Notes under the pieces: model-generated | Seen by the model: the letters and a program-made list of their open reading frames with translations, nothing else | Database searches by the model: none | What the model was told of the DNA's origin: nothing | Translations under genes and position numbers: made by a program | Assembly (NCBI GenBank): GCA_016195405.1 | Contig: JACPZP010000051.1 | Span: 42,693 to 106,692, forward strand | Reading direction: 5' to 3' | From: Planctomycetota bacterium | GTDB taxonomy: Bacteria; Planctomycetota; Planctomycetia; Gemmatales; Gemmataceae | Length of the DNA: 64,000 nucleotides | In this document: positions 15,649-24,089 of the stretch, piece by piece | Numbering within the stretch: position 1 is the first letter of the stretch | Layout of the letters: the number at the start of each line of letters is the position of its first letter

Positions 15649-16361
15649 TTGCCGGAAGGCGTCAGCGCCCTGGGTTCGGCGAGAGTTTGGGGCTCATTGG
15701 AATTTCCCTTCAACACCAACAGTCCGGGCCGCGTGTCCAAGCCGGTGAGCTTCGCCGATGGGCGCGCCTGCTCTTGGAGGAAGCGGACCATCGCCACGGG
15801 GTTGCCGTTGTTGCGATACCAGGCGACATCGAGATTGCTGCGCCGGGCCACCTCGGAAATCTCATTCAAGAGCGATTGAGAGGAAATCGGCAGCCCGCCG
15901 GCGTGGTGGCCTTGAATCTCGATCATGACCACGTTCATTTCCTTGGGTGCGAGCCAAAGCTTGAGATCGTAGGAAACGACCGTGCTCCACAGCCCCGTGC
16001 CGTAGCGAAACGCCAGACGAAAATGATCTTGCTCGAAGCTGACGCACGGCTCGGAAATACCGTGCTTGCGAAGCGTTTCGGCTTCTCCAAAGCGAAGGAA
16101 GCCTTCGTGGAAGTAGCTGTTGATTTGCGCTTCCGAAAAGCCGATTTCCCAACCGCCTTTGCCTTCCTTCCAAAATACATGCAACTTTGCCATGTTGCCC
16201 ACGAATTCGTTGCTGAGCTTGACTCGGTCCTGACCCTGGCCGACGGCAGCGCGGCGGTAAAAGCTTGGTTCGTGCTTGATCAACAGACCGAAGGCGAGCA
16301 GCGCGCCAAGAACTGCCGCACAGCCAAGGCTTGTCCACCAAATCTTTCTCTTTCTGCCCAT
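15645..16361 (-). CDS. Membrane-anchored protein of unknown function
   Basis: A 238-residue protein with a basic N terminus followed by one hydrophobic segment (WWTSLGCAAVLGALLAFGLL, residues 8-27), so likely a signal anchor with the rest outside. The body contains FSEAQINSYFHEGFL and a lipid-binding-like beta region (FRLAFRYGTGLWSTVVSYDL, KEMNVVMIEIQGHHAGGLP). I do not recognise the family; the pattern recalls planctomycete hypothetical proteins. It is the last gene of a likely minus-strand run with the DUF486, AnmK-like and C26-like genes (65-nt gap). Confidence 0.65.
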   Translation of the reverse strand: MGRKRKIWWTSLGCAAVLGALLAFGLLIKHEPSFYRRAAVGQGQDRVKLSNEFVGNMAKLHVFWKEGKGGWEIGFSEAQINSYFHEGFLRFGEAETLRKHGISEPCVSFEQDHFRLAFRYGTGLWSTVVSYDLKLWLAPKEMNVVMIEIQGHHAGGLPISSQSLLNEISEVARRSNLDVAWYRNNGNPVAMVRFLQEQARPSAKLTGLDTRPGLLVLKGNSNEPQTLAEPRALTPSGN

Positions 16362-16426
16362 CGCCGGCCTCCTGCAATTGGACTACGGTCGCGGACTATA
16401 CCGCTCGCGCTAAGCATGGTCAAGGA

Positions 16427-16783
16427 TCATTGTGTACTTGGCAAGCCGCGGAACATGAAGAAGACCGCGCCCAAAATGCACAGGGCCGCCCACACGTAGT
16501 CCCAGCGAAAGGACTGCTTGAGAAAGAGCACGGCAATCGGCACGAACACGGTCAGGGCGATTCCCTCTTGCAGAATCTTGAGCTGATAAAGCGAAAACTG
16601 GGAATTGCCGACGCGATTGGCCGGCACTTGCAGAAGGTATTCGAATAAGGCAATCCCCCAGCTGACGAGGGCGGCGATGAGCCAGGGTTTCTCGCGCAGT
16701 CCGCCCAAGTGCCAGTACCATGCCAAGGTCATGAACACATTGGACAGGACGAGGAGCACAACGGTTTGCAGCAAGACCGGCAT
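16427..16783 (-). CDS. DMT/DUF486 family small membrane protein
   Basis: About 118 residues with four membrane segments: LLQTVVLLVLSNVFMTLAW, WLIAALVSWGIALFEYLL, ILQEGIALTVFVPIAVLFL, and VWAALCILGAVFFMF. The LSNVFMTLAWYWHL start and the VPANRVGNSQFSLYQLKILQ loop are typical of DUF486, a short relative of drug/metabolite transporters. An ATG at 16783 is chosen; a TTG at 16804 would add seven residues. It begins 25 nt after the AnmK-like stop, so the two are probably co-transcribed. Transport substrate unknown. Confidence 0.82.
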   Translation of the reverse strand: MPVLLQTVVLLVLSNVFMTLAWYWHLGGLREKPWLIAALVSWGIALFEYLLQVPANRVGNSQFSLYQLKILQEGIALTVFVPIAVLFLKQSFRWDYVWAALCILGAVFFMFRGLPSTQ

Positions 16784-16807
16784 GTAAAGTCCAACCCTGA
16801 CCAAGAC

Positions 16808-18019
16808 TTACGCGGCCAGACTTAGGGGGGCGCTTTGGGCGGCCATCCAATTCAGGCACCGCGCCCAGTTCGCGCTGCTTCCCGGCGTAAAACGCCCCAG
16901 GAGCCGTGGGCCGGCCGCGCCGGTGACGTTCGGCAGGTTGGCCGGCACGCCATCCATGGCCAGCGCTGCCAATCCGGCATGTGCTAATGCGTTGCGCGCA
17001 TCAACCGGCACGCCATGCGCATCCGTTTTTTCCACGGGGACGGCGCCAATGCCTTGCTCAAGCAAGCGCCACAGAAGTCCGTTGCGAACGCCGCCGCCGC
17101 TCAGCAGCACCCGATCGGGCGGCTTGGGAAGGAACTGCTTGATCGCTTGTAAGATCGCGCGGGCCACGAAGTGATTGGCGGTGCAGAGCAGGTCGTGCAG
17201 GCTGCGGCCTTCGTGCGTGGCCTGCCGAGCCGCCTGGTGAATGAACTCGCCGCCGAAATCCTGCGCCGACAAGTGGCGCGGCGGCTGCTTTTGGAAGAAA
17301 GGATGCGTTAGCCAGCGCTCGACCAAGGACTCGATACAGCGGCCCTGCACCGCATGGGTGCCGCCCGCGTCGATCATTTCACGGCCTCCGGTGAGCAGGC
17401 CCATCAGACCGTCCAAAAGGAGCGTGCCTGGGGCTGCTGGGAAGCCGATCACTTGCCGTGTGTCCGTTCCTTTCGGGAGCCAAACAATCGTGGCGATCCC
17501 GCCCAAATGGAGCAAAAGACGGTTCTCGTTCGGTTGATGAAAGTGCAGGTAATCGATCAGCGGCGTTAGCGGCAGACCGTGCCCCCCGGCGGCCAGATCG
17601 CGCGTTTTGAAATCGCTGACAACACTCATGCCTGTCCTCTCAGCGACAATCTCGCTCATGCCGAGGTCCAACACGGCAGGATACCGTGCTTCGGGAAGAT
17701 GCCATAGCGTGTGCCCTGAGCTGCCCGTGCACAGAATTCGCTGCATGGGAAAACGGGCCTGTTCCACAACCGTCCGTGCCGCGCCGGCGAAGGACTCGCC
17801 CAAATAGCGGTGCAACAGAACGACCTGTCGTGGATTGAGGGCCTGACCGGCCGATGCGCGCAGCAACCATTCGCGCAACTCGCGCGCGTGCGGTTGATGC
17901 AGATGATGCACGATTCGACAACGCCATTCCATGCCCGTGCCTGCGGACTCCACCAGGACCGCACTAACCCCTGTTTGGCTTGAGCCGGAGGAAAGTCCGA
18001 CAATCCAGCGCTGCGACAT
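16808..18019 (-). CDS. anmK: Anhydro-N-acetylmuramic acid kinase-like protein, motif-degenerate
   Basis: A 403-residue homologue of AnmK, which phosphorylates and opens 1,6-anhydro-MurNAc during peptidoglycan recycling. Kept: VVSDFKTRDLAAGGHGLPL, LHLGGIATIVWLP, the LSGGGVRNGLL turn and NLPNVTGA. Changed compared with the E. coli sequence as I remember it: SGTSLDG is SGSSQTG (residues 11-17), HGQT is SGHT, and DTGPGN is PAAPGT. These lie in the ATP/sugar-binding loops, so activity is doubtful. It follows a C26-like gene lacking its catalytic Cys, with a palindrome between them. The symbol denotes homology, not proven activity. Confidence 0.8.
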   Translation of the reverse strand: MSQRWIVGLSSGSSQTGVSAVLVESAGTGMEWRCRIVHHLHQPHARELREWLLRASAGQALNPRQVVLLHRYLGESFAGAARTVVEQARFPMQRILCTGSSGHTLWHLPEARYPAVLDLGMSEIVAERTGMSVVSDFKTRDLAAGGHGLPLTPLIDYLHFHQPNENRLLLHLGGIATIVWLPKGTDTRQVIGFPAAPGTLLLDGLMGLLTGGREMIDAGGTHAVQGRCIESLVERWLTHPFFQKQPPRHLSAQDFGGEFIHQAARQATHEGRSLHDLLCTANHFVARAILQAIKQFLPKPPDRVLLSGGGVRNGLLWRLLEQGIGAVPVEKTDAHGVPVDARNALAHAGLAALAMDGVPANLPNVTGAAGPRLLGRFTPGSSANWARCLNWMAAQSAPLSLAA

Positions 18020-18048
18020 GGTTTGAAGTTCCGAAAAATCCTAGTTAC

Positions 18049-18080
18049 GCTAACCCGCAAGCGGGTCGCGCTAAACCGCG
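18049..18080. repeat. GCTAACCCGC palindromic repeat
   Basis: GCTAACCCGCAAGCGGGT followed by CGCGCTAAACCGCG lies between the C26-like and AnmK-like genes. Related GGGTTAGCGCG or GCTAACCCGC sequences occur at 32985-33024, 50203-50219 and 58672-58731. Confidence 0.7.
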
Positions 18081-18088
18081 AGCCGTGT

Positions 18089-18862
18089 TCAGGCGGCTGC
18101 ACGCGGACGGGCGACCGCATCTTGATCGATGCCAGCGCGAACAGCGGCCTGCAGGAAGCACTCGAACAGTTGCATGTCGAGGGCCGACGCCGATTCCGAT
18201 TCGGGCTGCCATTGCACGCCGATGGCGAACCAGTTGGGATCGGTCGCTTCAATGGCTTCAATAACTCCGTCGGGCGCCTTGGCACAAACGCGGAAGCGCG
18301 GCCCGACTTGTTTGACGGCCTGATGATGATTGCTGTTGACGCGAATTTCTTCGCCGCCATAGATTTCTTCGAGCCGCGTGCCGCGCTCCAAGAGCACCGC
18401 GTGACGATGCGGGCCGCTGCAGGAGGGATCGCAGTGCGGCAAGGCCCGCGGCATCTCCTCCGGAATGTGCAGGATCAGCGTTCCTCCGCAAGCCACGTTC
18501 AGCTGGTGCATCCCGACTCCAGTTCCCAAAACAGGCATTTGCCTGTGCATCAGGAGACGCACCAGCACGCGGTCGTTGTCTTCGCGGCGCTCCGCCATCG
18601 GCTGAACCGAGGCGTGTGTGCGCAGCCCTTGCTTGCGCGGATCCATATCCATGCCGGTCGACAGCACGAACCCGTCTACGCGATCGAGAAACGCGCTGAT
18701 CTCCGCCTCTTTGCCATAAGGAGGCATCAAGATGGGCAGGCCTCCCGCGGCGAGAACGGCGTCGAAGTAGCCGGCGCTCAAGCGTATATGCTCGCGCGTG
18801 AGCTTGTTGGCAGGGAAATAATCAACATTCACGCCGATGAGCGGCCTGTTCGGATGGCGCAT
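18089..18862 (-). CDS. Peptidase C26/PuuD-like glutamine amidotransferase homologue, catalytic Cys missing
   Basis: A 257-residue class I amidotransferase fold. Family members cleave gamma-glutamyl bonds using a Cys in LGICRGMQLLN. Here the matching segment is LGTGVGMHQLNVACGGTL (residues 112-129), so the nucleophile is Gly115. The rest of the site is kept: STGMDMDP near 68-75, NSNHHQAV with the catalytic His, and VQWQPESES with the Glu. The fold looks intact but hydrolysis by the usual mechanism is not possible. It might bind a gamma-glutamyl or peptidoglycan-type ligand without cleaving it. A related dead homologue lies at 62110-62832. Confidence 0.87.
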   Translation of the reverse strand: MRHPNRPLIGVNVDYFPANKLTREHIRLSAGYFDAVLAAGGLPILMPPYGKEAEISAFLDRVDGFVLSTGMDMDPRKQGLRTHASVQPMAERREDNDRVLVRLLMHRQMPVLGTGVGMHQLNVACGGTLILHIPEEMPRALPHCDPSCSGPHRHAVLLERGTRLEEIYGGEEIRVNSNHHQAVKQVGPRFRVCAKAPDGVIEAIEATDPNWFAIGVQWQPESESASALDMQLFECFLQAAVRAGIDQDAVARPRAAA

Positions 18863-19191
18863 TCCAGTTTCCTCCTTGGCATGGAGCGCGAGGGGAGGTT
18901 GTCCGGCGGGTTCCGGTCCGCCAAAGCGGGCGGAGTATAGCGGCGGTTGTTACGAGTAAACAAGGCCGGTTGCACGAATCGGGATGTGTACAAATCAATA
19001 GCTGATTGAGCCGTGGGATAGGTGCTCAAGATTGGAATTCTGCGCTACGTGACTTGCCGATTTTCGTGGTCAACCTATTGCGGGCGAAGCAGTTATATTA
19101 TAGCATTGCCAAAAGAGATTCTCGCTCCGCCATGGTTCGCGCATTTTGGCGGATCCTTGGAAGGCACTCGCACGTGGCTTGTTCCCCGGTC

Positions 19192-19773
19192 ATGCCTCCA
19201 CAACTGATCGCGATCACTGAGGGTCCGGATATACTCTTGGACAAGCCGATTGTCTTGATCGGCCGACACCAGGAGTGCGACATTCAGATCCCCTCCCGCA
19301 AGGTGTCGCGCCGTCATTGTTGCCTCGCACAGGTCAATGGCCACGTCGTTGTTCGCGATCTGTGCAGCACCAACGGCATTCGCGTCAATGGCATTCGCAT
19401 CCAAGAGGGAAACATAAAGCCCGGCGATGAATTGACGATCGGCAGCCACAAATATTACCTGGCCTGGCCGAGTCAAAACGTGGCGCCGGTTCAGATGCCG
19501 GCCGCGGTGGGTAGGCCGCAGCTGCCTCACCTCGTGCCGCTCGAGGAACGCGAAGGTCTCGAATCCTGTGAAGAGCCGGTTGCGTTGCCCGAACCCCAGC
19601 CGATGCCCGCGAAAAATCCGTTTCTCCCGGCCGCCGTCATGCCCACTTACCAGCCGAAGCCGAAGCGAGACCCCCTGCCGCCGCCCGAAATGCCCTCACT
19701 TGGCATTCCAGAAGACATGGCCTTGCAGCCGATGGTCGATTCGAAAATCGTCCCGCCAATCAAGCTGAATTGA
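19192..19773 (+). CDS. FHA domain protein
   Basis: About 193 residues from the ATG at 19192. The FHA domain covers residues 3-85: IVLIGRHQECDIQIPSRKVS with RRHCCL, then VVRDLCSTNGIRVNGIRI. The Arg in GRH, the Ser in RKVSRRH and the STNG turn are the phosphothreonine-contacting positions. The C-terminal half is Pro-rich and low complexity (KNPFLPAAVMPTYQPKPKRD). It converges on the AAA ATPase gene with no gap. It probably reads Ser/Thr kinase signalling; the kinase is not in the window. A longer in-frame start at 19006 exists but is not supported by homology. Confidence 0.88.
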   Translation: MPPQLIAITEGPDILLDKPIVLIGRHQECDIQIPSRKVSRRHCCLAQVNGHVVVRDLCSTNGIRVNGIRIQEGNIKPGDELTIGSHKYYLAWPSQNVAPVQMPAAVGRPQLPHLVPLEEREGLESCEEPVALPEPQPMPAKNPFLPAAVMPTYQPKPKRDPLPPPEMPSLGIPEDMALQPMVDSKIVPPIKLN

Positions 19774-21906
19774 TTATGGGCAAGGCATGCAAACTTGCTC
19801 GAGCAGCTTTTCACAGCGTTCTTGAAGCAGGTCGGCGAGATTAGGCAACGGCTGGCCGGCCGGCAAATCCTCACCAAGCGCCGTCAGCCAGCGCGGAAAC
19901 CCGTACAAGATCGTGAAATGCTCGGCGCTGACCGGCTCCAGCCGTGCATGTCGCCCGCGCTTCTCCGCGTCTTGCCAGACCGTCTTGCTCTTACCGGTCA
20001 GGGCAAGGTCGTCGTCGGGCCGCAGCAAGATCAAATGATCGATCATCGGCGGCGTGGCTTCAAGCGACGATAGCTTGATTTCAAGGTCTTTGGGCTTGCC
20101 GGCGCCTCGGCCAAGGAAGAGTCCGACGCCGACTTTCCACGGTTGGCCATCCTTGCACACCCAATGCGCGATGCTGATGACGCCGTAGGTCGGATGCTCG
20201 CCGAAGGACCATTCGGGCACGACATGTTGCAGCCGCCACGGGCCGACTTTGACGCCATGCTCGTGGCAAATTCGGAGGAAGGATCCCAGTCCCGCCTGCA
20301 GTTCCCGCGTCGCTCCCGTGACCGAGCCTTCCGGTCCCAGCTTCGCCTGCGCCTCCGCCATGGCGCGGTCCCAGGCCTCGCCGGCGCCGGCCATCGTAAG
20401 GCCGGTGGAGTCCGTCGAATTGGCGGGCGTCTCCACCATGACGACCGACTTGATTCTCGCAGGCTCCTCCTCAACCGGAGCGATGCGCAACCTGGGTACC
20501 GGATTGGCCCGTAGCGGCGGGCTCTCGTCGTACGCCGTCTTCTCAACTTCTCCATAGACCAGGTGATCGAACAGGTGCCGGAACTGTTGCAGCATGTCGC
20601 GCAGGGTCGGCTCGGTCCGGGCTACCTGGTCGACTTGTTCCTCAGTGAACGGGAAGAACGCAGGCAACTCTTCCTTTTCGCCGAGTTTGTCGAAAAGCCC
20701 CGACAGCCGCGCAGCAGTCACGCGCCGAACCAACTCCGCCGGCGGCGCTTCCAGTCGCAGCGCTTTGACCGTGCCGTGCCCCGGAACGTGTACAGGATTG
20801 TTGAGTCGATCCTGGATATAACCGTCGAGCGAAGGGATAAACCGGTTCCAAAGCCCGCGCTCGGCAAACACCAGAAAACACACGCCGCTTAGCTGATGCA
20901 TCGCTTGAACGATGCCTGCGAAAAATGCCTCGGCCGTGCGATGGCCGTCGTCCGCTCGGCGGGCGAGCAGCAAGTCCTCGAGCTGATCGAATGCAGCCAC
21001 CACCGGGATATTCAAGCTCTGAAACACCTCCAAGAGCACCTTGAAAAGAGATAGCACTAGATCCTGGCGCGTCGGCTGCACCTTGACTTCCAGCTCCGCG
21101 AAGCCGTAGGTGAGGAAGTTGGCCAATTCGCTCTCGTCTCCCACCATGGCGGCGCGGGCGAAGCCCTGGTGCAGGTGCCGGCGCATGAGGCCGGCGGTGT
21201 TGTGCTCTTCCTCGGTCTTGTCGATGTGCCGGCAGACAAATTCCGAGGCGCGCTCGCCGTCAAGATGGCTCTCCGCGCACAATCGGCGTAACTGCGCGAA
21301 CCCGCCTTGGAACTGGCGGGGCCGTGACAGATTGTCGACGAGCCACTGCGTTCGCTCCTGCGCTTGGCCGGACCCTAGTCCAAGCTTGCGCGTCAACCAG
21401 CCCAGCGCGGGCGAAGGAAATAACCCGAGCTGCTCTTCCGGAGTGGCCGTGGTCAACGCTTTCAGCAAAAGCCGGCGGCCCAATTCCTCACTGATATATT
21501 CGAGCGGCCTGCGTCCCTTCTGCTTGCCGCCGCCAAGCAGCGTGTCAATCACCTGGAACAGCAGGTACTCCATGAAGTCGGAGTCCTTCTGGTACGTACC
21601 AGGCGTGACCAGAAGCTGCCAGGCGCCGTCGCTGCCGTGTTTAATGGAGTGCAACAGATGCGTCTTGCCTGCGCCCTTGTTTCCCAGGATCGGCACCATC
21701 TCGCAGGGCATCTGCGGCGTCTGGCGGTACAGATCGACGACGCCCAAGAGCTGACTGCGTTCGCGCGCGAACAGCTCCGCGACGTGATAGCGGGCGCATA
21801 CGTCGTCGTCGGGATTGCGCGCAAAGTAATTGCGGAACGGATTGCCGGCTTCCTTGAGCAATTCGAGCGCCGGTTCGTGTGCGGACAAATCAGCCACGGC
21901 GGTCAT
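19774..21906 (-). CDS. Large P-loop AAA-type ATPase
   Basis: A 710-residue protein. Walker A GNKGAGKT at residues 75-82, Walker B-like VVAAFDQLEDLL with D307 and E310, and a sensor-like CFLVFAERGLW near 340. An Orc/STAND-like ATPase core is followed by a lid region (VRRVTAARLSGLFDK) and a C-terminal domain of about 200 residues (from 510 to the end) with alternating strands (WSFGEHPTYGVISIAHWVC, MIDHLILLRPDDDL) that I do not recognise; it could be nuclease-like or a ligand-binding fold. It starts 36 nt after the stop of the winged-helix-like gene, so the pair forms an operon. Function unknown; defence or chromosome-related roles are only guesses. Confidence 0.78.
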   Translation of the reverse strand: MTAVADLSAHEPALELLKEAGNPFRNYFARNPDDDVCARYHVAELFARERSQLLGVVDLYRQTPQMPCEMVPILGNKGAGKTHLLHSIKHGSDGAWQLLVTPGTYQKDSDFMEYLLFQVIDTLLGGGKQKGRRPLEYISEELGRRLLLKALTTATPEEQLGLFPSPALGWLTRKLGLGSGQAQERTQWLVDNLSRPRQFQGGFAQLRRLCAESHLDGERASEFVCRHIDKTEEEHNTAGLMRRHLHQGFARAAMVGDESELANFLTYGFAELEVKVQPTRQDLVLSLFKVLLEVFQSLNIPVVAAFDQLEDLLLARRADDGHRTAEAFFAGIVQAMHQLSGVCFLVFAERGLWNRFIPSLDGYIQDRLNNPVHVPGHGTVKALRLEAPPAELVRRVTAARLSGLFDKLGEKEELPAFFPFTEEQVDQVARTEPTLRDMLQQFRHLFDHLVYGEVEKTAYDESPPLRANPVPRLRIAPVEEEPARIKSVVMVETPANSTDSTGLTMAGAGEAWDRAMAEAQAKLGPEGSVTGATRELQAGLGSFLRICHEHGVKVGPWRLQHVVPEWSFGEHPTYGVISIAHWVCKDGQPWKVGVGLFLGRGAGKPKDLEIKLSSLEATPPMIDHLILLRPDDDLALTGKSKTVWQDAEKRGRHARLEPVSAEHFTILYGFPRWLTALGEDLPAGQPLPNLADLLQERCEKLLEQVCMPCP

Positions 21907-21942
21907 AAGTCTATCCTCTAAAAGGAAGCAATCCCTTGGGCT

Positions 21943-22686
21943 TCAAGAGACCTCGGGGGTTTTCAAGCTGGCGTAGTAGGCGATTTCATGACCCATCATG
22001 ACGGCGAGGGCCGGCACCGGTATCTCGTACGTAGGGCCCGTCCAGGGATGCAGATGGATCTTCTTTTGCCCGCGCAAGCGGCGCAGGCTGTCGTGAAACT
22101 GGCCTATAGTGATGGATCGATCGGCCGCTTGCAAAGCACGGAACAACTCGGGAAGCGGGCAATCCTCTAACCGGTCACGTTCGTGCCAATGCCCAAGACA
22201 TGCTAGGACCGCGCCGTCAGGTTCAGGGACGTGTTTGCCGTTTGTTGCCGGCAAGCTCGTGTCCGGACGCGCGCGATGCTCCTGAAAATGATCGAAAAGG
22301 CGGCGCGCCTGTGCGTTCAGCTCGCCGAGCGTGGCCTGCGCCTCCCGCGCATATTGCACCAGCACTTCGAGTTCCGAATGCCGTTCCTGAATGGCTTGTA
22401 GAATGGCCTCCAGAGCCGGCCGAGGACTCGTCTCCCGCAGCAAATGCGCTAGTCCCTCGTCGGAGAGAGTGACGATTTCCTGGGCCGATTTTCCTTTGGC
22501 GTCGTTGCGAACAACGCGGATCAGTCCCCGCGCACGGCAATCTTGGGCCGCTTTCTTGCCGGCAGCGGTCGCCGCGAAGAGCCCGTTGCGCGCAGCCAAC
22601 AGCGGCAAGCCTGCCGGCGCCGCCAGCGCACGCCTTAGCGCGCTTAGGATCAGGGCTTGGATTTGGTCGGCCAAGAAGCCCTCCAT
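21943..22686 (-). CDS. Winged-helix and coiled-coil partner of the AAA ATPase
   Basis: About 247 residues from the ATG at 22686. Residues 1-90 look like a winged helix (LILSALRRALAAPAGLPLLA, then ARGLIRVVRNDAKG and IVTLSDEGLAHLLRE). Residues 95-150 form a helical, coiled-coil-like segment (ILQAIQERHSELEVLVQYA, LNAQARRLFDHFQEH). A second helix-turn-helix-like unit follows (CPLPELFRALQAADRSITIG, FHDSLRRLRGQKKIHLHPW). Two winged-helix units joined by a coil suggest a DNA-binding adaptor. It is upstream of, and probably coupled to, the ATPase gene. A start at 22788 is possible but its extra residues show no pattern. Confidence 0.65.
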   Translation of the reverse strand: MEGFLADQIQALILSALRRALAAPAGLPLLAARNGLFAATAAGKKAAQDCRARGLIRVVRNDAKGKSAQEIVTLSDEGLAHLLRETSPRPALEAILQAIQERHSELEVLVQYAREAQATLGELNAQARRLFDHFQEHRARPDTSLPATNGKHVPEPDGAVLACLGHWHERDRLEDCPLPELFRALQAADRSITIGQFHDSLRRLRGQKKIHLHPWTGPTYEIPVPALAVMMGHEIAYYASLKTPEVS

Positions 22687-22895
22687 GGCATGGCGACTTC
22701 GCGCGGCAAGACGATTTGGTCGAGCGTACGGTGGCCAAGCCGAACTTTCCGCGTCGCGTATTATCCAGATGGCGGGCGAACGATGCAAGCCCAGGAAAAA
22801 CTCCTTTGCCTTGCCTTCACGATCCGCCTATCATCAAACAAGCCGGCGGGCAGGCGCGGCGCTACCCGAGACCCAAAAAAGTAAAGGAGCGGATC

Positions 22896-24089
22896 ATGAG
22901 TCGATGGAAAAGACGATGCGTGACTCTTTTTTGCTTGAGCGTGTTGTCGGTGTTTTGCGCGACAGGCGCCCAGTCGGGCCAAGACAAGAAATCCGGCTCG
23001 GAAAAAGCCGACGCCAAGACCCTATTCGACTCCTTACGAGACGTCATCAACAACGGCGCCGAACTGTTCAACAACCAACGCGACTACGCCGGCTGCTACC
23101 GGTTGTATCAGGGAGCGCTCCTATCCGTTCGGCCCTTTCTAACAAGTGATTTGCAGACCAAGGTCGACGCCGCCCTCGCCAACGCCGCGCGCATGCCGAG
23201 CATGGCCGACCGGGCCTTCGAGCTGCGCACCGCCATCGACGCCATCCGCGACCACGCCCGCGGTGCTGTCCCGGCGGCCCCGAAAGACAAAATTCCAGAA
23301 GCCAAGAAGGATGAGCCCAAGAAAGAGGAGCCGAAGAAAGACGAAGTGAAAAAGGATGCACTGAAGAGCTTGTGGGCTCGTCTCGGCGGCGAAAAGAACG
23401 TTGAAAAGGTGGTGGATGACTTCCTCCGCACCGCGGGCAAGGATCCGAAAGTGAACTTCGACCGCAACGGCAAGTACAAGGACGTAAACGTCGGCTTCTT
23501 GAAGGCCCAGCTCGTGACCTTTGTCAGCTCTGTGACCGGCGGCCCTCTCAAATACATCGGCAAGTCCATGAAGGACGCCCATAAAGGAATGGGAATCACC
23601 AATGCCGAATTCGACGCCGCGGCATCCCACCTCAAGAAGGCTCTGGTAGACAACGGCGCCAAGCCTGCGGAAGTGGACGCCGTCCTCAAGTTGGTGGGCG
23701 GCACGCGGCAAGATATCGTTGAGCCGCCGGCCAAGAAGGACAATGGCAAGGACGGCGGCAAGGACGATAAAAAGGATGCTCCCAAGAAGGACGAAGCTGT
23801 TGGCGAAGTATCGGGGAAGGTGCTTTACAAGGGCCAACCCGTCGGCGTCGTGTATTTGACCGTGACTGGTGAAAACCGCCGCAGTTTCACCACGTTTGTC
23901 CAAAAGGACGGTGCGTTTTCGTTCCGTACGCCGATTCCTGCAGGCGCCTACAAAGTGTTCTTCGAAAACGCGCCCGATAAGACGGCGACAGTTGCCATTC
24001 CCAGCCGCTATAGCGACGTCGCCACCTCTTCGCTCCAACTGCGCGTGCAGGCGGGAAGGAACATTGCCGACTTCGACCTCAAGGAATGA
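22896..24089 (+). CDS. Secreted truncated haemoglobin fused to a carboxypeptidase-regulatory-like domain
   Basis: A 397-residue protein. Signal peptide at 1-25 (VTLFCLSVLSVFCATG), helical region 35-120, Lys/Glu/Asp-rich linker 128-155, group I truncated globin 158-276 (LWARLGGEKNVEKVVDDFL, GGPLKYIGKSMKDAHKGMGI with proximal His229, and AAASHLKKALVDNGAKPAEVDAVL), a second charged linker 277-300, and a C-terminal beta sandwich 303-397 (SGKVLYKGQPVGVVYLTV, FRTPIPAGAYKVFFEN). Start chosen at 22896 because AAAGGAG lies at 22882-22888. Truncated globins are usually cytoplasmic; an exported multi-domain form is unusual. Confidence 0.85.
   Translation: MSRWKRRCVTLFCLSVLSVFCATGAQSGQDKKSGSEKADAKTLFDSLRDVINNGAELFNNQRDYAGCYRLYQGALLSVRPFLTSDLQTKVDAALANAARMPSMADRAFELRTAIDAIRDHARGAVPAAPKDKIPEAKKDEPKKEEPKKDEVKKDALKSLWARLGGEKNVEKVVDDFLRTAGKDPKVNFDRNGKYKDVNVGFLKAQLVTFVSSVTGGPLKYIGKSMKDAHKGMGITNAEFDAAASHLKKALVDNGAKPAEVDAVLKLVGGTRQDIVEPPAKKDNGKDGGKDDKKDAPKKDEAVGEVSGKVLYKGQPVGVVYLTVTGENRRSFTTFVQKDGAFSFRTPIPAGAYKVFFENAPDKTATVAIPSRYSDVATSSLQLRVQAGRNIADFDLKE

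Noticed and set aside
15297..16499. 400-codon plus-strand frame opposite 15645-16361
   Set aside because: Overlaps the LigD-like gene in a different frame and is antisense to the membrane-anchored gene; no protein pattern.
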